Below, piece after piece: positions 25,801 through 41,100 of a stretch of 64,000 bases of DNA. The first letter of the stretch is position 1; every line of letters begins with the position of its first letter. The stretch covers positions 5,301,501 to 5,365,500 of the forward strand of contig NC_059399.1 of NCBI RefSeq assembly GCF_905220565.1, written 5' to 3'. The notes under the pieces were generated by a model that worked only from the letters and a program-made list of their open reading frames with translations, searched no databases and had not been told where the DNA came from. The DNA comes from Melitaea cinxia. Its lineage: Eukaryota; Arthropoda; Insecta; Lepidoptera; Nymphalidae. The translations under genes and the position numbers were made by a program.

Positions 25801-27039
25801 TTAACTAAACATTGATCTATTCATGCATTATGCAGTGTCCTAACAATATGCAAGCTACAATATCCTTCTGATAACAAAGGCAAATATTAAGCAATAAAGA
25901 TGCAAATGACATAAATAAAGTGCACATTGAACACGTGAAGGCAGTGTGTGAAATTAGGTCATCTTCGACGGTGACTGCTACAAATACAGGTACCAACTAA
26001 TGCGAGTATTGCGATAAGGTTAATTTATTGCATGTTACTAAGACTACTAGATTGAACTATACTCGATACAGCTTGTAAATGTACTGAAGTAAGGATAATA
26101 ACACTTACAAACACAACTACAAAACAAACAACACAACACATTAACACAAACACACATTACACAATTACAAAATTTTAAATGTATTCAACTAGTGGTCTCA
26201 ATCGTTCTGTGCACATTGTTTAATCTGTTTTCTAAAATGTATCCCATTCTAGTACCAGCCTGCTTTTAGAATTTTAAATTCTTTAGTCGCTTAACAAAAA
26301 TTTCCGTATACCGGTAAAATTCGGTTTCGATTATTGGTTTCATTTTGTGTTCTAAGAAGCAAATTTCCATCTTGGAATCTTAAAGAGGTAAATGAAGTGG
26401 CAAATACTGTAAAAGGTGAAAAAAAAATTGAACTCATGATTTGACATTTAGCATCAGATCTTGCCTGTTTGAACTTGATAAGAGTGAATAAAACGCCTAT
26501 TTCAGCATTCGACAAAATTTGTCTCTTTGTAAAACCTCACGAATCGCTTTGTTTAACAACATTATTTTGAAGCAATAAGTGCTTAAAAACAATTACTAAT
26601 CTTGTAAGGATTGTTGTAATATATCTAGCGAAATATTTTTATATTCATTCTAGGTCACGGTAAACATGAGGCCTTTAAAAGACTAGGCAGCTGTTTCATT
26701 TAAACATTACCATACTTGTATGGGCAAAACATTAAAAAAATCTTTCATGGTTTCGAATATAAAATGAAATGTGCTTTGAGACCATTCCTTAATTATACAA
26801 ATAATTGGTAACTATAGAAGAAAGTACATACAAAATACAATTTAAAAAAAAATATTATACGGAATGTACATGTAGATGTTCATATAATATATAGCTGACC
26901 TGGCGAACTTCGTACCGCCATATTTTTTTTAATTTTGCAATAAAAATATTGCGGTCATTAATCGAAATATAACATAACCTATACTTATTTTAAGTTGGAC
27001 AAAGTTACATATCTGTGAATAATAACATCGTGACACGAG

Positions 27040-27079
<40 letters not shown>

Positions 27080-30000
27080 GATTTAATTTCTTATTGAAAA
27101 ACGCAGTCGAAATAAATATTTACAAGACTAAGCCTGTAGGCTAAATAAAATAAAAACCTAACATCGACTGTTAAGGATTACGTATACCTTTGTCCATTCT
27201 ATTTTATGTTTACTAAAACTTTGATCTCTGCAAGAGATACAATTAAGAAATATTTAGTCGTTAGTGTATCTGAGTAAATAGGTACATTATATGTAGGTGC
27301 GTGTTTTGCAAAAACTACCTATTTAAGTTTAAGGTAAAATACGCAAAAATATTTAACGAAGTGTTTCAAATTGATTAATTTCAAACATATTCAGTCTGTA
27401 TATACATAAGCTAGTTGCATTATTATCTTAGCAACAGTTGTTTATAGTTCTCTTGGCAACGGTTTAGAATAGGCTTTATCGCCAACGTGTGCGATTTTGA
27501 TTACCGACACCTGGCTTGCAGATGTAGTGCCATAATATTAAACATTACAACGTTGCACTGATTGTAAACTGCATACTGTTAATAATAAACTTTTGACAGA
27601 CTTGTACGTGATTATTTCATGTCACATATGTGGGTAAGAATATTAAATATAAAACTTGGTAGGAATATTTATTTTAAATAAAAAAGCGTAAAAAGATTCT
27701 ACAGTTAGTATACTTTCTTAAGGATGATTCATATTAAAATGTTATAGAGGACGGAAAATTGTCTATTTTATCTTGAACGAACCTTGAAGTGACTCAACCA
27801 AAATAATGAAAGTTTCTTAAAAAACATATTTTTCATCATTCTCATTAATATTTAATATAAATACGTAAATTTTTCTTCGAATATATTATTAAATATAGAA
27901 TTGTATAAGATAACTAGTTGACCCCGCAAACGTAGTTTTGCCATATATATTATTAACCACTTAACCCCCCCCCCCCATAACAAAATAGATGTTGGCTGAT
28001 TCTCAGACCTACTCGATATGCACACAAAATTTCATAAAAATCGGTCAAGCCGTTTCAGAGGAGAAGAAATATTTAAAAATAAAACTTACAAAATAATTTT
28101 ATTCACAAAGCCGGTCTTATCTCTAGGTAAGCGATTTCTTCCAGACAACCTTGCGGTAGAGGAGATATTAAAACAAAACAGAGTAGGTCATCAAAAAGGC
28201 AAAACAAAAATTAAAAACAAAGTGGATCCTATAAGTATGGTAACTAACATTGTGACACAAGAACTTTATAAAAGATAAAGAACTTACTACTATTTTTTTT
28301 GCGTTAGCGCTCAATTTGTTACATATTTTTATAATAAATAGCAAGCTGAGAAATAAATTTAACCCTAAAAATTCTAGAATTAATTTCATCTAAATGTTTT
28401 AACAGTTAAAGTAACAATTGCAAAGTTTTTATGCCTAGATCGTAAACGGAATTCAGTTTAGCGTAGCTAAAATATTTCTCATTTCTGACGAACTACAAGT
28501 AAATAAGGAAAAGTGATTATAACTATTTATTGATAAACTTTAAAGGTAAAGAGTGTTAATGAAAAACGTTAATGAAATCAACAACAAAAATATAAAATCT
28601 GTAAGCAAAAGCGCATGTGTCAACTTCTTAAATTAGAACTTAGAATATTACTCATTTGTAGCATAACAATATAATTAAGAAACTGTTTATATGTATATAT
28701 GAGCAGAATTATAAAAAAACCGCGTGATAATCTTATTATAACCAAATGCAATGTCGATACTATTTCTTTGTTGTTACTTTATACGTCTCATCCATCATCA
28801 TTACTTCAACCTATCGCAGTCCACTGCTGAACATAGGCCTCCACAAGTTCGCGCCAAAAATGGCGCGAACTCATTAAATTGAATATATATCTCATTAAAT
28901 TTAAAAAATAAAGTTGTTTCTCTCCTTAAAAATAAACTTGTTTTGTAAGATTAATTTTACTGATTACTTCTTCGAATATGATTATAACGTAACAGTGTGA
29001 AAAAGTTCCCTTTACGTTAATATCATAATCTATACAAATAAATAAAATTGGAGTGTCTATTTGTAATATTAAAATAACCGTTTTTTACTAAATTCATATG
29101 TATGTATATAGAAGTTATATATACCAAAATAACACTTTTTATAATTTTGGTCTGTCTGTCTGTTTGTTTGTTCCGGCTAATCTCTGAAAAGGCGAGACCG
29201 ATTTTGACGGGACTTTCACTGGCAGATAACTGATGTAAATAAGGAGTAACTTAGGCTTCTTTTATTTTACGTTTTTTTTTTTTTTTTTTTTTTTTTTATA
29301 ACTGCGAACTGAACAATAACTATTTTGTTAAATCCACGCGGACGAAGTCGCGGGCACAGCTAGTAATATATAAAATGGCTTCCTTTATTTGCTTTATTTA
29401 TTTTCTTTAATAAATATAACGGATTTCTATATTTTATTGGCAAATTGATAACACAATTTCAACTGGCAGTTACGAATCTACATTTATTTTAATTAATGTT
29501 TTATGTAACATTTTTTGGTCTGATCAAATTATAATTTTCAGTGATGAAACGGATAGCATTTTGGCCGGATACCGGATATTCGGTCAACCATGTGGCCGAA
29601 TAGCCGAATATCCGGCCGCCGGATATCCGGCGGAACTTAGCTGTTTGGTGTATCGCACACACACTTGCCTTTTTTCCCGTGGGGGTCGTAAAAGGTGACC
29701 GAGGGATAAACCTGGCTCAAAATCATCAGGGTCCTGGAGAAGGAAAACTTCATTTGAAACCCGGAATCGGGTCTCCGACAAGCATTCGTGGCATAGCTTT
29801 AAAATGCGAAAGACTCCTGCAGCCGAACTGGCTCCACACGTATGGACTCGTCGTTTCTGTGGGCCTAGCCATTGAGGTCGAAAGGGTGGCGCAGAGCTTA
29901 GACAACTCTGCGTTTTCCTGAAGAGTGTCCTAGGCGACACAGTGTCTGTCTGACACTGTCTAAATCGTTTGCAATAGACGGACTAAGGCCAATGATAATG

Positions 30001-33000
30001 CTACTGAATTACTATCCGGTATCCGGCCGGATACTGAATTACTATCCGGTATCCGGCAGAATACTGAATTACTATCCGGATACCGGATAGTTACCGGATA
30101 TCCGTTTCATCTCTAATAATTTTGCATAAAAATGTTAAATAAATTATAAAACATTGTGATTTAAAAATTATTTTTGTTTTCTTATAGAAAAATAAATTAA
30201 TAATCTCAATTCTCAACATAATGAAACTTCTAAGAATGTTAGTAAAATAGTAGTTTTAAAATTTTTTTGTAGTTGATATTTGTAATCAATATTCAACATT
30301 TTTTATACATGCAATAGTTCAGTGACTCGTTTCGCTTCAATGATTTCCACCTTTTAACCTTAGTACACGCCTTCTAGTATTTGTGTGTACAATCAATTTA
30401 CTCGTGACGTCTCAATTTGGGTAACTGTTATAATACCTACAGATGTCTGGTATAACAACAATGAACTCCAAATGACTCACTTTACCTCACATGCGAGATG
30501 ATAGACCAGACAAACTGTTAGTTTTTCCTATCTCTAGGTTATTAGTTCATAGATTGCGGGCAAGTTTTGTGTATTAACACATTAGTACGTTTTAATGGAA
30601 AATTAGTAACTTAATACTACTCCTAATTAACTTATACTTTCTCTTTGCTTTAAAAAAAATTGACTTTCAAAGAATTTCAAATCTAAGAATACGTTATAAA
30701 ATGCGTGCTGATTTATTATTTATGGTGTATTGTTGGTGTCAAGTTATGCTAAAATATTTAAATTCTACAAGGCAAGAAATTTAAAATGCGAATAAATAAT
30801 AATGATTAAAAACTTACCAATTAAATTGTTAGCAGTTACAAGGATGCAAGATAGAAATAAAATAGCAGAAGTTATCCTGTAGTGCATCCTGAAAACCATG
30901 TTGTCGATGACGGCTTTGTCAATGAGGTAACGGACTTTCACGAAGCCGGCTACCGCGGAAGCCAATCCGAATACAGCCATCTTTGTTCAGTCTTCTCTGT
31001 CTGTAACAACAAAAATATAACTGAATTGTTTTATAAATCCAAAGTAAATCCCTTCGTCAATGTGTAAGGAAAGGATATAAATAAGTACAATAGTTACTAA
31101 AAGAAGTTGCTATAAATAAATTTATAACCAATAGCGTCTGTTGTCCGTACAAGATTTACTTAAACACTGAACAGTCATTTTATTGTCCTCATTTTAAAGT
31201 TCTATTAATAATTCAAATAAACGAAGAAAGAATACTGATCACTACAAAATTATCTTTACGTGTCACAATTTTATTAAAATGAAAGTTTGGAAGAATCCAC
31301 ATTGTGTTAAAATATTTATCGTAAATTCTGAATCCCGTTAAGTGATAATTATGAGTGGCATATTCGTATATCAACCATTCAAACGTTTCTCTCAATCATT
31401 GACCTGGCGTTTTTTAAAATTCTTGTCTACCCACGCTTACTATACGCGTACTACATAAATGTGTATGATTTTTTTTAATTCTTTTATCTTATTTTTCTCT
31501 AAAATTAAATTTGCTAAATTTGTGGTTCCATGTAGTCTTCGATATGAAATTGGCTTGAATGAATGGTAAGAATACACCACAAATGGTCGCCAACTATCAT
31601 AAGTGGCAATTCATCACAAATGGATCCAACCTTGACGACTTCTTGATCTCGTTCCTACGCGGTGTCGTCTGTCTTAAGATACATTATTTAAAACGTAAGG
31701 GGAACAAAAATTAATAACTTTTGTCAGCGTCCTCTTCAATTGCCTTAAGAATGTAGGCGTCCCTCCGTTGTATTATACAATGCTGTATATAGTAATCTAT
31801 CTTTATATAATCTGTAGTAGGATTCGGAGCTGTAATTTCACTTCCATTCCGTCAGTAATACGAGTATATTAATATTCTATCATAATCGAGTTTAGTTTGG
31901 ATTGATATGGCCCTAGTTGCGGTAAGTCGAATGGTGCGCAAGCGCAGGGCCTGAGGCGGGTCGTCGACCGCTGCTCGCCTCCTGCGTTCTCAACCTCCCC
32001 TCTCTTCTCCCATTGCCTTACCGCCCTCGGTTCAGAGTAATGCATCGCGTAGAAGTGAATTTTATGCGGAAACCAGTTTACCAGTCCGGGTAGCGCCTGC
32101 CTTAATCTGTTTTGCACGTCGATCTTTACGATTGACTTATTTTTGTGAGCAAGAAGAAAATCAATATACTTAATATGGTCACATCATTGTCGATTTTTGA
32201 AATTGATAACTCATAGTAAATAACCATAAGAGCTTCCTCGTTATCTATCTAGTAAAGTAATAAAAAGATTAGCTTAGGAAATTGAGGTATCGATACATTA
32301 CACTGATTCTTTTTATCGAGGAGTATATTATTACTTACATAATATACTCCTTGATTTATGGCATTACATACTATTACGATTGGTCGTGTTTGAATAAGTT
32401 CCATATAAAAGACGATTAGAACCTTATTTAGCAAAAACGAAGTTTTGCTTAACTTGTATTTCTTGTTATAAGAGTTCAATGAACATTTAATTTGAGATCA
32501 TCAATAAATCTTATTCTTTTTTTTAATTATAGTTAAAAGCTGTGGGCACGCATTCGCTGTGATCTAAAGGTCGCTGAATATGTAACGTGTTTAAATCTGG
32601 GCGGAACGAGACAATAATTTAGAAAGCATCGTTTTACATATACAAAATGTAAACAAAAGAGTTCCATCGCGAGTGTAAGTTCAGGAAAACTATCATGGAC
32701 GAGCGACGTGCTATACCGTGCGGTCTACATCTTGTTCGTATTTTTGATACATATGCACAGTAGCTTCGGTAGTATCGACAAACGCCTCGTATTTTTTGAT
32801 AGCCGCTTGTATTTCTTAAATGTTACGCTACGTCAACGCCTTGGCTTTAACGTTGTTTAATAAGCAGACTCTTTAATAATAATTAAGGCAGACGCGGGCG
32901 TCAAAGGCAGTGATCCTCGCGTGGGAAAGAATCCCCATACAAATATTTTTTATTGTTTATGCTTTCAACAATTAATCAATCTTACGATTTCCCATATTTT

Positions 33001-35093
33001 TTATCGATCAAGCGATTACGTTAAAAATTCAGTGAATATATATTCGTAACAACGTGAAAGACATTAAAATGTAGGTGAATGGTGATTGTCATTGGTGTAA
33101 TCTACGTGATCTCGCTACGCGTGTTCGCCGGACGATGACGTTTCATCCGATATAATTAACTTGAACATTGACTATTGCATCGTTCTACATTGTTTACCTC
33201 GTAGAAATTATGGGGAGATGCGTGATTAAAAAATCAGCCTACTCGCTTTTCTGATGGATGTTATTCGATACAAGAAATAATATCTGATTTTATACTTGCT
33301 GTTACAATGTATGTAATCTTTAAACAGACTGCAATAACATATTTTAGTTTATTTTGATCGACCAAGTTTCGGTTGACTAAGTAAGAAAGAAAAAAAATGT
33401 AGTTTTATAGTCGTAAATAGCGTATTCGTCGTTGAAAAGTTTAAAGTTTTAGTTATTTTTCAATGGAAATATTCATGCGCAAGATAAGCTTAGATAATAT
33501 CGGTCATCGGATCCGCCGCCCTTCGCTAGTTCCCGACATAATATCAACCATACGGAAATGCGCTCCAAACCTACAGTGCGGTTGCACTAAAGGTTTAGAT
33601 TTCATGTATCGTTTGAGAGTTGATAAATTACAATACTTAAGAGCCATTTCACAAAAATCGGTAACAATCCGCGAAATTGTAATATTTTGACGTCGTTAAT
33701 CTCAGTGTTGGATGCAATAATGTAATTTATATTCTTGAAATATAATAGAGCAACCTTTATTGTAGTCCATAGTCAGATCAGAATTTTGATTTATATTATG
33801 TGTATAAAATTATTAACCTTTTCATCAGCCTCCTCCCTGGGTAAACGGTCCCAATGTATACTTTGAAGTCCTACTTTTCAATAACCTCTACGTTGAAACC
33901 ATTTTAAAAAAATATCATAATATGTGGAATATAATTTTGTTGTCCACTATCATAGATTTTTATTCCATTTGTATCTCTATTAAACGATAAAAAAAATTTA
34001 AAGTTACGAATATTTTTCAAATAAGTACAATTTTAAAAGCGATATTTCTCTTAGAAAACTAAGAAATTTTAACGAACTATCTTCATCAAAGTAAACTTAC
34101 ATCATTAAGGAATACAAAAAAAATAATTAAAAGATGTAATTATTTTTAATACATTTTATATTAAATAATAAAAAGATAGTATATATTGCCACGCATCATG
34201 CCCGGTAAATCAGTCGAGCGCTAGCGCTCTTAGAGGTAAGGTCCACGCCAAATTCTGCGCAGCCGTCTCTTTCGCTCACACGCGCCAAGCGCCTGTTGTT
34301 ATAGCGGATAAAACGCATTTGATACTTTCATAATAAAATATAAATAAAATAAACATATTACGAAAATGACTGTAAAATAATATAATGATAATTTCTGTAA
34401 ACAAATGTATAATTTAATTTTCTTTTCTCACACTATCAATACAAATAGGCACTTCAATCTGTTTGTCTTGTTATTTGTTAATTAATATGTTTGTCGGTGT
34501 CGATGTCATTAAATGCTTTTTTATTCATATCGTAAATATTAGATTCATTCGTAAACTGAAAAAACTAAATCAATTTAAAAAAATTGTTTCATAAAATTGA
34601 TTTTTTTAATTTTATTTTAAAATATTGACTGTTGTTATATAACATACTTGAAATTTTTAACAAATTAATTATGTAAAAAACATTTTATACCATAGTTATA
34701 ATTTTTATTATAGATCAGAAAATGATCACGATGGTCTTTTGGTTGTCACACTATACGTACTAGCACAAAGATCGCGCGGCTCGTACGACTCGCGCGATGC
34801 GACCAAATTTACCTAAACTTGCAGAGCGTAAAATTGTGAAATGGCTCTTAAGGGTGGTTTCGATTGAAGCAGAGACGAGAGGATATTAGCGGTACAGAGG
34901 TTAGAAAAAACCAAGTAATTTCATTAAAGTAATTAAGAAAAGAGATCAGTTTTTTCCTTTTAACAAAATTTGATGTGGATCTTCTTATTTGTTCGTTATT
35001 TCTTCCTTATTGCATTTTAGCTCCATTCGATAGACACGCAGCCTTATGTGACGATGAAATTTATAATAGACAGAGTTTTATTACAATAGTAAG

Positions 35094-35157
<64 letters not shown>

Positions 35158-38100
35158 GACGTTTATTTAGACGTTATTATAATTAGCTACATAACATGCA
35201 TGCATAACATGTATTAATTACAAAAGAGATAACTAAGTAAAGTTATAAAAAAGTAATCGATCCTTTATTGAATTTATTTATGTAATAAAGAATGCCTTCA
35301 ATTATTTTATTGTAATAGAAATTAAAAATGTTTAAAACCCCTTCTTGAATGTACCAATTAATGGGCAAACCTACAAGAAATTGCTTATTTTAAATAAAGA
35401 AGTATTTGTCACAGATATATGGCCTCCTTATACAACTATAAATGTTATTATACTGACGGCTCATAACGATATTACAGATACTCCGTTATCAGAAAGGTCA
35501 AAGTTGTAAAGTTAATCAATCGCGAATATGACACACAACTCGCGTATAAAGAAACTTGTTCGACTAATTGTTATTGCATGTGCGGAATACACAATGTTAC
35601 GTCTTAATAATGTGGATTGTTATGCGTCCACGACTCCTTATACAAAACAAAGAGACTTGCCAAAAATATAGAAATGGTACGAGGTATGAGACGTTATACA
35701 ATTTTAAACTTTCTAGCGAAAATGTAAATCACTAACTTCGCTATTAATTTACGTGTTAATCATCAAATGATAGATCAGCCAAAGTCACCAATCACGATGT
35801 ATTTATTAGATGCTTATTTTCGTTATGTTCCCACTTCCCAGTCACTAGATTCCAATTTTTTAGGCCGTTGATTTGTATAAAACACATGTTCACAACATGT
35901 TGTTTTGCATGTTTTAGTTTATAATCATGAAACCGTTTCGTCATTGTAACTTTGCTTGTTTAGCTGTGACATAATTAATCAAGAATATAATTATGTAATA
36001 TACAATTTGCTGCATGTAGTTTTTATTTATTTCAATGTTCATGATCATGATCATGATTTACGATAAATAAAAAAATCTATTATCTTTAATATTTTGTATT
36101 TAATGTTGAATATTATCTCGTTTAGTAAAGATCATATTCAAATACTTAAAGATAATGCGGGATAGAGGTTATCGCGTGTTCGGGATCACTATGCAGGTGG
36201 CGAGCATACTCCGTGACAAGAATCCACTGTTTGTGACCTGTTAAAGATATGCTCGTTGCCTGTGCGATGAACAGCACTGTATCTATTACATTTCGTGTTT
36301 AATTCGACATCGAAATTTCTAACTGTTCTACTTGACGATCCCCTTAAATTTACTTTCTTTTTAAATTATATGCATTCAAATATAAAACTTAAAATTTAGT
36401 TTACGATACAGATACAGATAAGCTTAACGTTCTTATCATTCGTTTCTTATACTAGATTTAAGTTAGCAAATAAAGGTAAAATGAGTAACGGAAAAATCAA
36501 ACTGAATTCATGGTATCGATGACTAAAAATACTATTTATTCTTTCCGTAATGGCTATTTTGATTTTTACAACATTCAAGCAGCTGAATCAACCCTAATAG
36601 TATAAAATTTTACCATAGGAATCGTCTTCTCAAAATCACGGCATTATTGTCTAGTCGCGTCGAGTGCATTGTAATGTTATTTAAATACGTTTCGGGAATT
36701 CAAAGCTTTTTTACTTGAATTGAATTTTAAATAGATGTATAACCTGAATAAAAAATAACATATACATGTACAAACAATATTACTGTTACAGAAAATATAA
36801 TATGCTTCTATATAAGATATTCCTATTGCTATGAAAATAATATATTCCTATTTCTTAAGGATTTCATAAGGTTTAGTTAGACATACTTTTTGTGATAATA
36901 ATTTAGCCACTTACCTATATTATTGATATATTTGTACTATTTAAAAAGAGGATCGTAACTCAAAATATTTTTAGACACTTAAAAAAATACGCAGCAATAG
37001 CTAAGTGATTAGTATTAAGAAGTTAATTATTTCAGGGTTTTTACATCTCACCTAAATAAACTCGTAGCTTTATCATTTCAGCTCATCTGTTAAGGTAATT
37101 AATGAATTATAATAAGAATTAAATAAGTCAAATACCTAATCAATCAAATAGTTATGTGGAGTAAGAACATTTTTGTTATCATATTAACGTTAATGATTAA
37201 TTAATTCAGAAGTAATCGCCTGACTGTTAATTTATATATTTTGATTTATACGACTATTAGAATGTAAATATATGTGATTGTGTTACTTTAAGGGCGGCTT
37301 GCAGCGTGTGTTAAATCTAGATTTAAAACTCGATTTTGCCTTAAATCAGATTGAATGTCTTGCACGTCATCGATTTAGCTTAAATCTCGATTCAAATAAA
37401 CGTCAAAGTTAAATCGGCACCAGAGTCGGTTTAGCGTAATTAAATCTCGATTTTGTTAACCATCATTTGCGAATACCTACGCGACGTTATTGTTTATTTG
37501 TTTGTTTCTTTCTGTTGTCTTATGAAAATGGATTTTCCTTTGGACCATGAGTACGATTTGTTATCAGATGATGATGAAGAAATCCTGCAGTATTTGGAAA
37601 CGCCGTTTTTCTTTCGAAGAGTCTTTGAGTGTTTTTTTATTTTCTATGACAGGATATTTTTCAACAAGTATCAAAAGATGCATTATTTCATCGTTAGTAA
37701 AATTAGGCGCCCTGGATTTTTTCATTCTAATGTTGCAAACGGAAAATCAGAAAACTCGAAAAACACAAAATCAACTATAACAAAAACACAACACGAAACA
37801 AAACTGCTTGACTTAAAATATGCGCGGAAACATAACCTATGAATATAACAAATTAACAAATTGTTCAGTTCACTTCTTTGCTTAAATGGCTTTTAGTTGT
37901 ATTATAACAAATTGTTATAAAAATTATATTATAACAAATTGACACCTACTATTACAATGTACTCTGTGATTGACACTGATAAATATACGTTTCTGTGTAC
38001 GCGATATTGCTTTGGTGTACATTATTGTATCTAAAACGGAACGTAAAGAACGAACGGCGACTGAAAGATACGCAAAATCTCGATTTAGTTAAACTGGACA

Positions 38101-41100
38101 TAATTTTATTATGAGCAACGCAACTTCGATGAGACTTAAGTTAAATCGAGTTTAGGGTAAAATCTAGTTTTAATAAAATCGAGATTTTTGTAATTTTGCT
38201 GCAAGTGGCCCTAAATATGGTTAAACAACCAAATACTAATAATAATAACTACGGGATTTGTTGTATTCATAAAATTCGCACTAAAGGGTACAGGGTCCCT
38301 ACCCCTTGTTCAGGTAAATGAGTGCTTAGTCGCTACCTGTGGGAAATTTAACATCTCTCAATGGGTTTAATTCAAAACCCACTCACTACGTCATCTTCAT
38401 CTGTCATGTTTAACGACCGCCCTCTAAAGAAAGCAGAGCAAATAAATCCCCGAGGGCTGTGCGAGAGGCTTTTGTTCCTGCACAAGCTCATATGTATGCC
38501 GTCAAACTGCATTCCTCCGTTGTCGATAGGAGCTAAGCGTGTCTCAATACACTCCGAGCTTTTGTAACATAGCTTACCTTTTCAAAAGTAACTGTTATTT
38601 TACCCGCCGAGATTTTGTAAAACGCGCACGTATCTTTTTCTCACAGCACAACAAACACAAACGCGCGGACGATTGCACGTAGTCACGTCAGTTTTACGTC
38701 ATATTATTCGGGATACCTAAGTTAGTAAAGTCAATCTATTGGTGTAAAACTTGTGGCAATAACGGCCGCCACACCGCACACCAGCTGCACATGGGTTGTG
38801 AACGCGAACTGGAAAGCGCACTCGACTCAATCGGCTCGAGCGTCGACTAGCGCGTGTATCACTACCGACCGGCAGCGTGTGCGCACGACTGCCTATCTCT
38901 TTCCCTCTTCCGTTCGATCCAATATTCAGATTTTCTGTCCCTCTCCCGCCAAATTTGAGTAAATGCACAGTAGTCAGTGTCGAGAATCCACCGGGGAACG
39001 AGTTCTGTCCCATCGCGACTTCTTGCGTTTTCTCCGTGGCGGATGCTTCAAAGTTTTGTACGCCAATTTAAAGCGGTTATGAACATGATTATTGATTGTA
39101 ACGGGTAAAAATTGCTCGCGGCTTTTAATTAAATATATTGGTAACTCTTATTATTATGTAAAATTGGAGTATTAGTTCTACTCTTCTTTGTTTACATTGT
39201 TCTTAAAATAATTCTTTGTTAAAACATACGAATGTAACAAATTCAAGTACGAATTTATTTTTGCGAATATTAATATTAATTAATGTGTAAAAAAAATTAA
39301 CAGTTCTTTTTTATTATAAATTTATGATAGCAGTTTTAACGAAATAGGATTTAAAAAAATTGTACACAATCGTGTGATACTGAATGGCAAATTGATACAC
39401 CCATATTTTAACGCAGTGATTGAGCATTTTCGCATCGAATAGCTTGACGGCAAGCAATTATTCTTAATTAAAGTAGATGTAATGTTTGTATAAAAACAAT
39501 TTATCATTATTAATCATTAACGTAGAATTCATTAAATTGTATGAATGTAAAATTCATACTTGCCTCGCACCAATACGGGTCATCGCAATTAATAATAATC
39601 TAAAGAGGTCTCGTCTGGAGTCGTGGTCAGCTGCTCTGTCATTGGATAGGCATTTGGACCGTTCTACCTGTGCTCCGGTCGCTCCTTTTTTTTTTTTTCA
39701 AGTAAATTACGTGGCTTACATGACTCAAGATTTTAACATATGAAAACCAAGAGAGTAATTCTGCGTTTCATTAAAAGTATAATGTCATAAACAATTGAAA
39801 AATAACATACAAATAAAACCCACAATTTCTCTCGAGTTGACTTTAAATAAATCCACTATTCTAAAGTTTTCTATTGCACAAGTTACCTATATGACATTAG
39901 GACCAGCAGAAATTTATAATGGTTGTGACCATCACCCAATACTATAAATTTTATGGATTTCAGTCTTATTTGTTCCATTCTCTCCTTTTTATAAAATCTT
40001 CACTTGTTAAAACGTTTTCTGTATGGTTTTGTTTTCTTCGTTTTTTAATATACAGTTTTAGACATAAGTTTTTTTTACTATATTGTTTTTCTTTTTTTTT
40101 GTTTTGATACCAGTGAACCTCTTCTTGTAGAAATTGTAAGAATCTTTATAACAAAAGTAGTTTTAGTTTTTACTACTATTTCTATACTTCAAGACAAAAC
40201 TACAAAACATGATATAATATAATCCAATAAAGAAAGATTTTTGACACTAGACGACCGACATGCACATAGGTAATCAATATAAGTACGTATATTATAGATA
40301 GGAAAATATTAGCCAACGTTTAAACTCTTTAAAAGTTCAATGAGCTAAAAACGCTACCAAAACTTGATTTACCAGTTCTGAGACTGTCATGCGAGCTATC
40401 TAGACGTCTGTCTGTACGAAATACGTATGAGAGCGATGTGATGCAAAGATTGCGGATATGTACGGAACCTCTATTTATTATTCACTTAACGTTGAAGACT
40501 GATGTCAAATAGATTATAAAATGTAGTAAAGCATGGGAAACGATGTTTGATATTATCTCGATTTGTATAAAGGTTTTTATTGGGTAATTATAAGTAATTG
40601 TAGTGTATGTGTTCAGAATCAGAGATTTTTTTTTAATATTATAATCAGAACCATTGAACAAATTCGTAATTTAAAGTAAATTTGAATTAAAAGTACATAC
40701 TAATAAGTAAGAACGTCATTAAGAATTTAACATCAATCGTCACCTAGAAGTAAAAGGCTTATTAAAATATCTCTAAAAGCCCTAAGCGAATGTGACTAAA
40801 GTTAAATTAACTTAATTATTGTTTTAGTAAATTTAGTTAGTATCTATACTTATATTATAAATCTTAAGTTTTTTTGTTTGTTTGAACGCGCTTATCTCAG
40901 GAGTTCTATGGATTTGAATGGAAAATTATTTTTGTGTTGGATAGTTTGTTTCGAGAAAGGGTATAGTCACATCATGTGTACGTATATTATGATGATCCTC
41001 ATGCAAATATTATGTTCTTGGTTTCTAAGTTTTCCTTAAAGATTTTTCTGCTAAGTATAGACAGAACTGTAATAATGTTGGTAAGTGATAAGTTTTAAAG

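Larger units (their letters stand above)
24080..30817. other. inx3 first large intron
   Basis: Holds a 232-bp tandem duplication, a repeat at 25571-25752, an AT microsatellite (27042-27076), a C-run (about 27965-27976), a Helitron and a hAT-type element. Not all stretches between these were identified. No host gene seen. Confidence 0.65.

Noticed and set aside
29584..29940. 118-residue minus-strand frame and its plus-strand partner
   Set aside because: Lies in the repeat core of the hAT-type element; low-complexity and no family signal.
34975..35217. 80-residue frame with Ile-Tyr repeats
   Set aside because: Produced by the AT dinucleotide microsatellite.
38361..38567. 68-residue plus-strand frame next to the Harbinger element
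   Set aside because: Composition is somewhat protein-like but no family was recognised and no splice or codon support seen.
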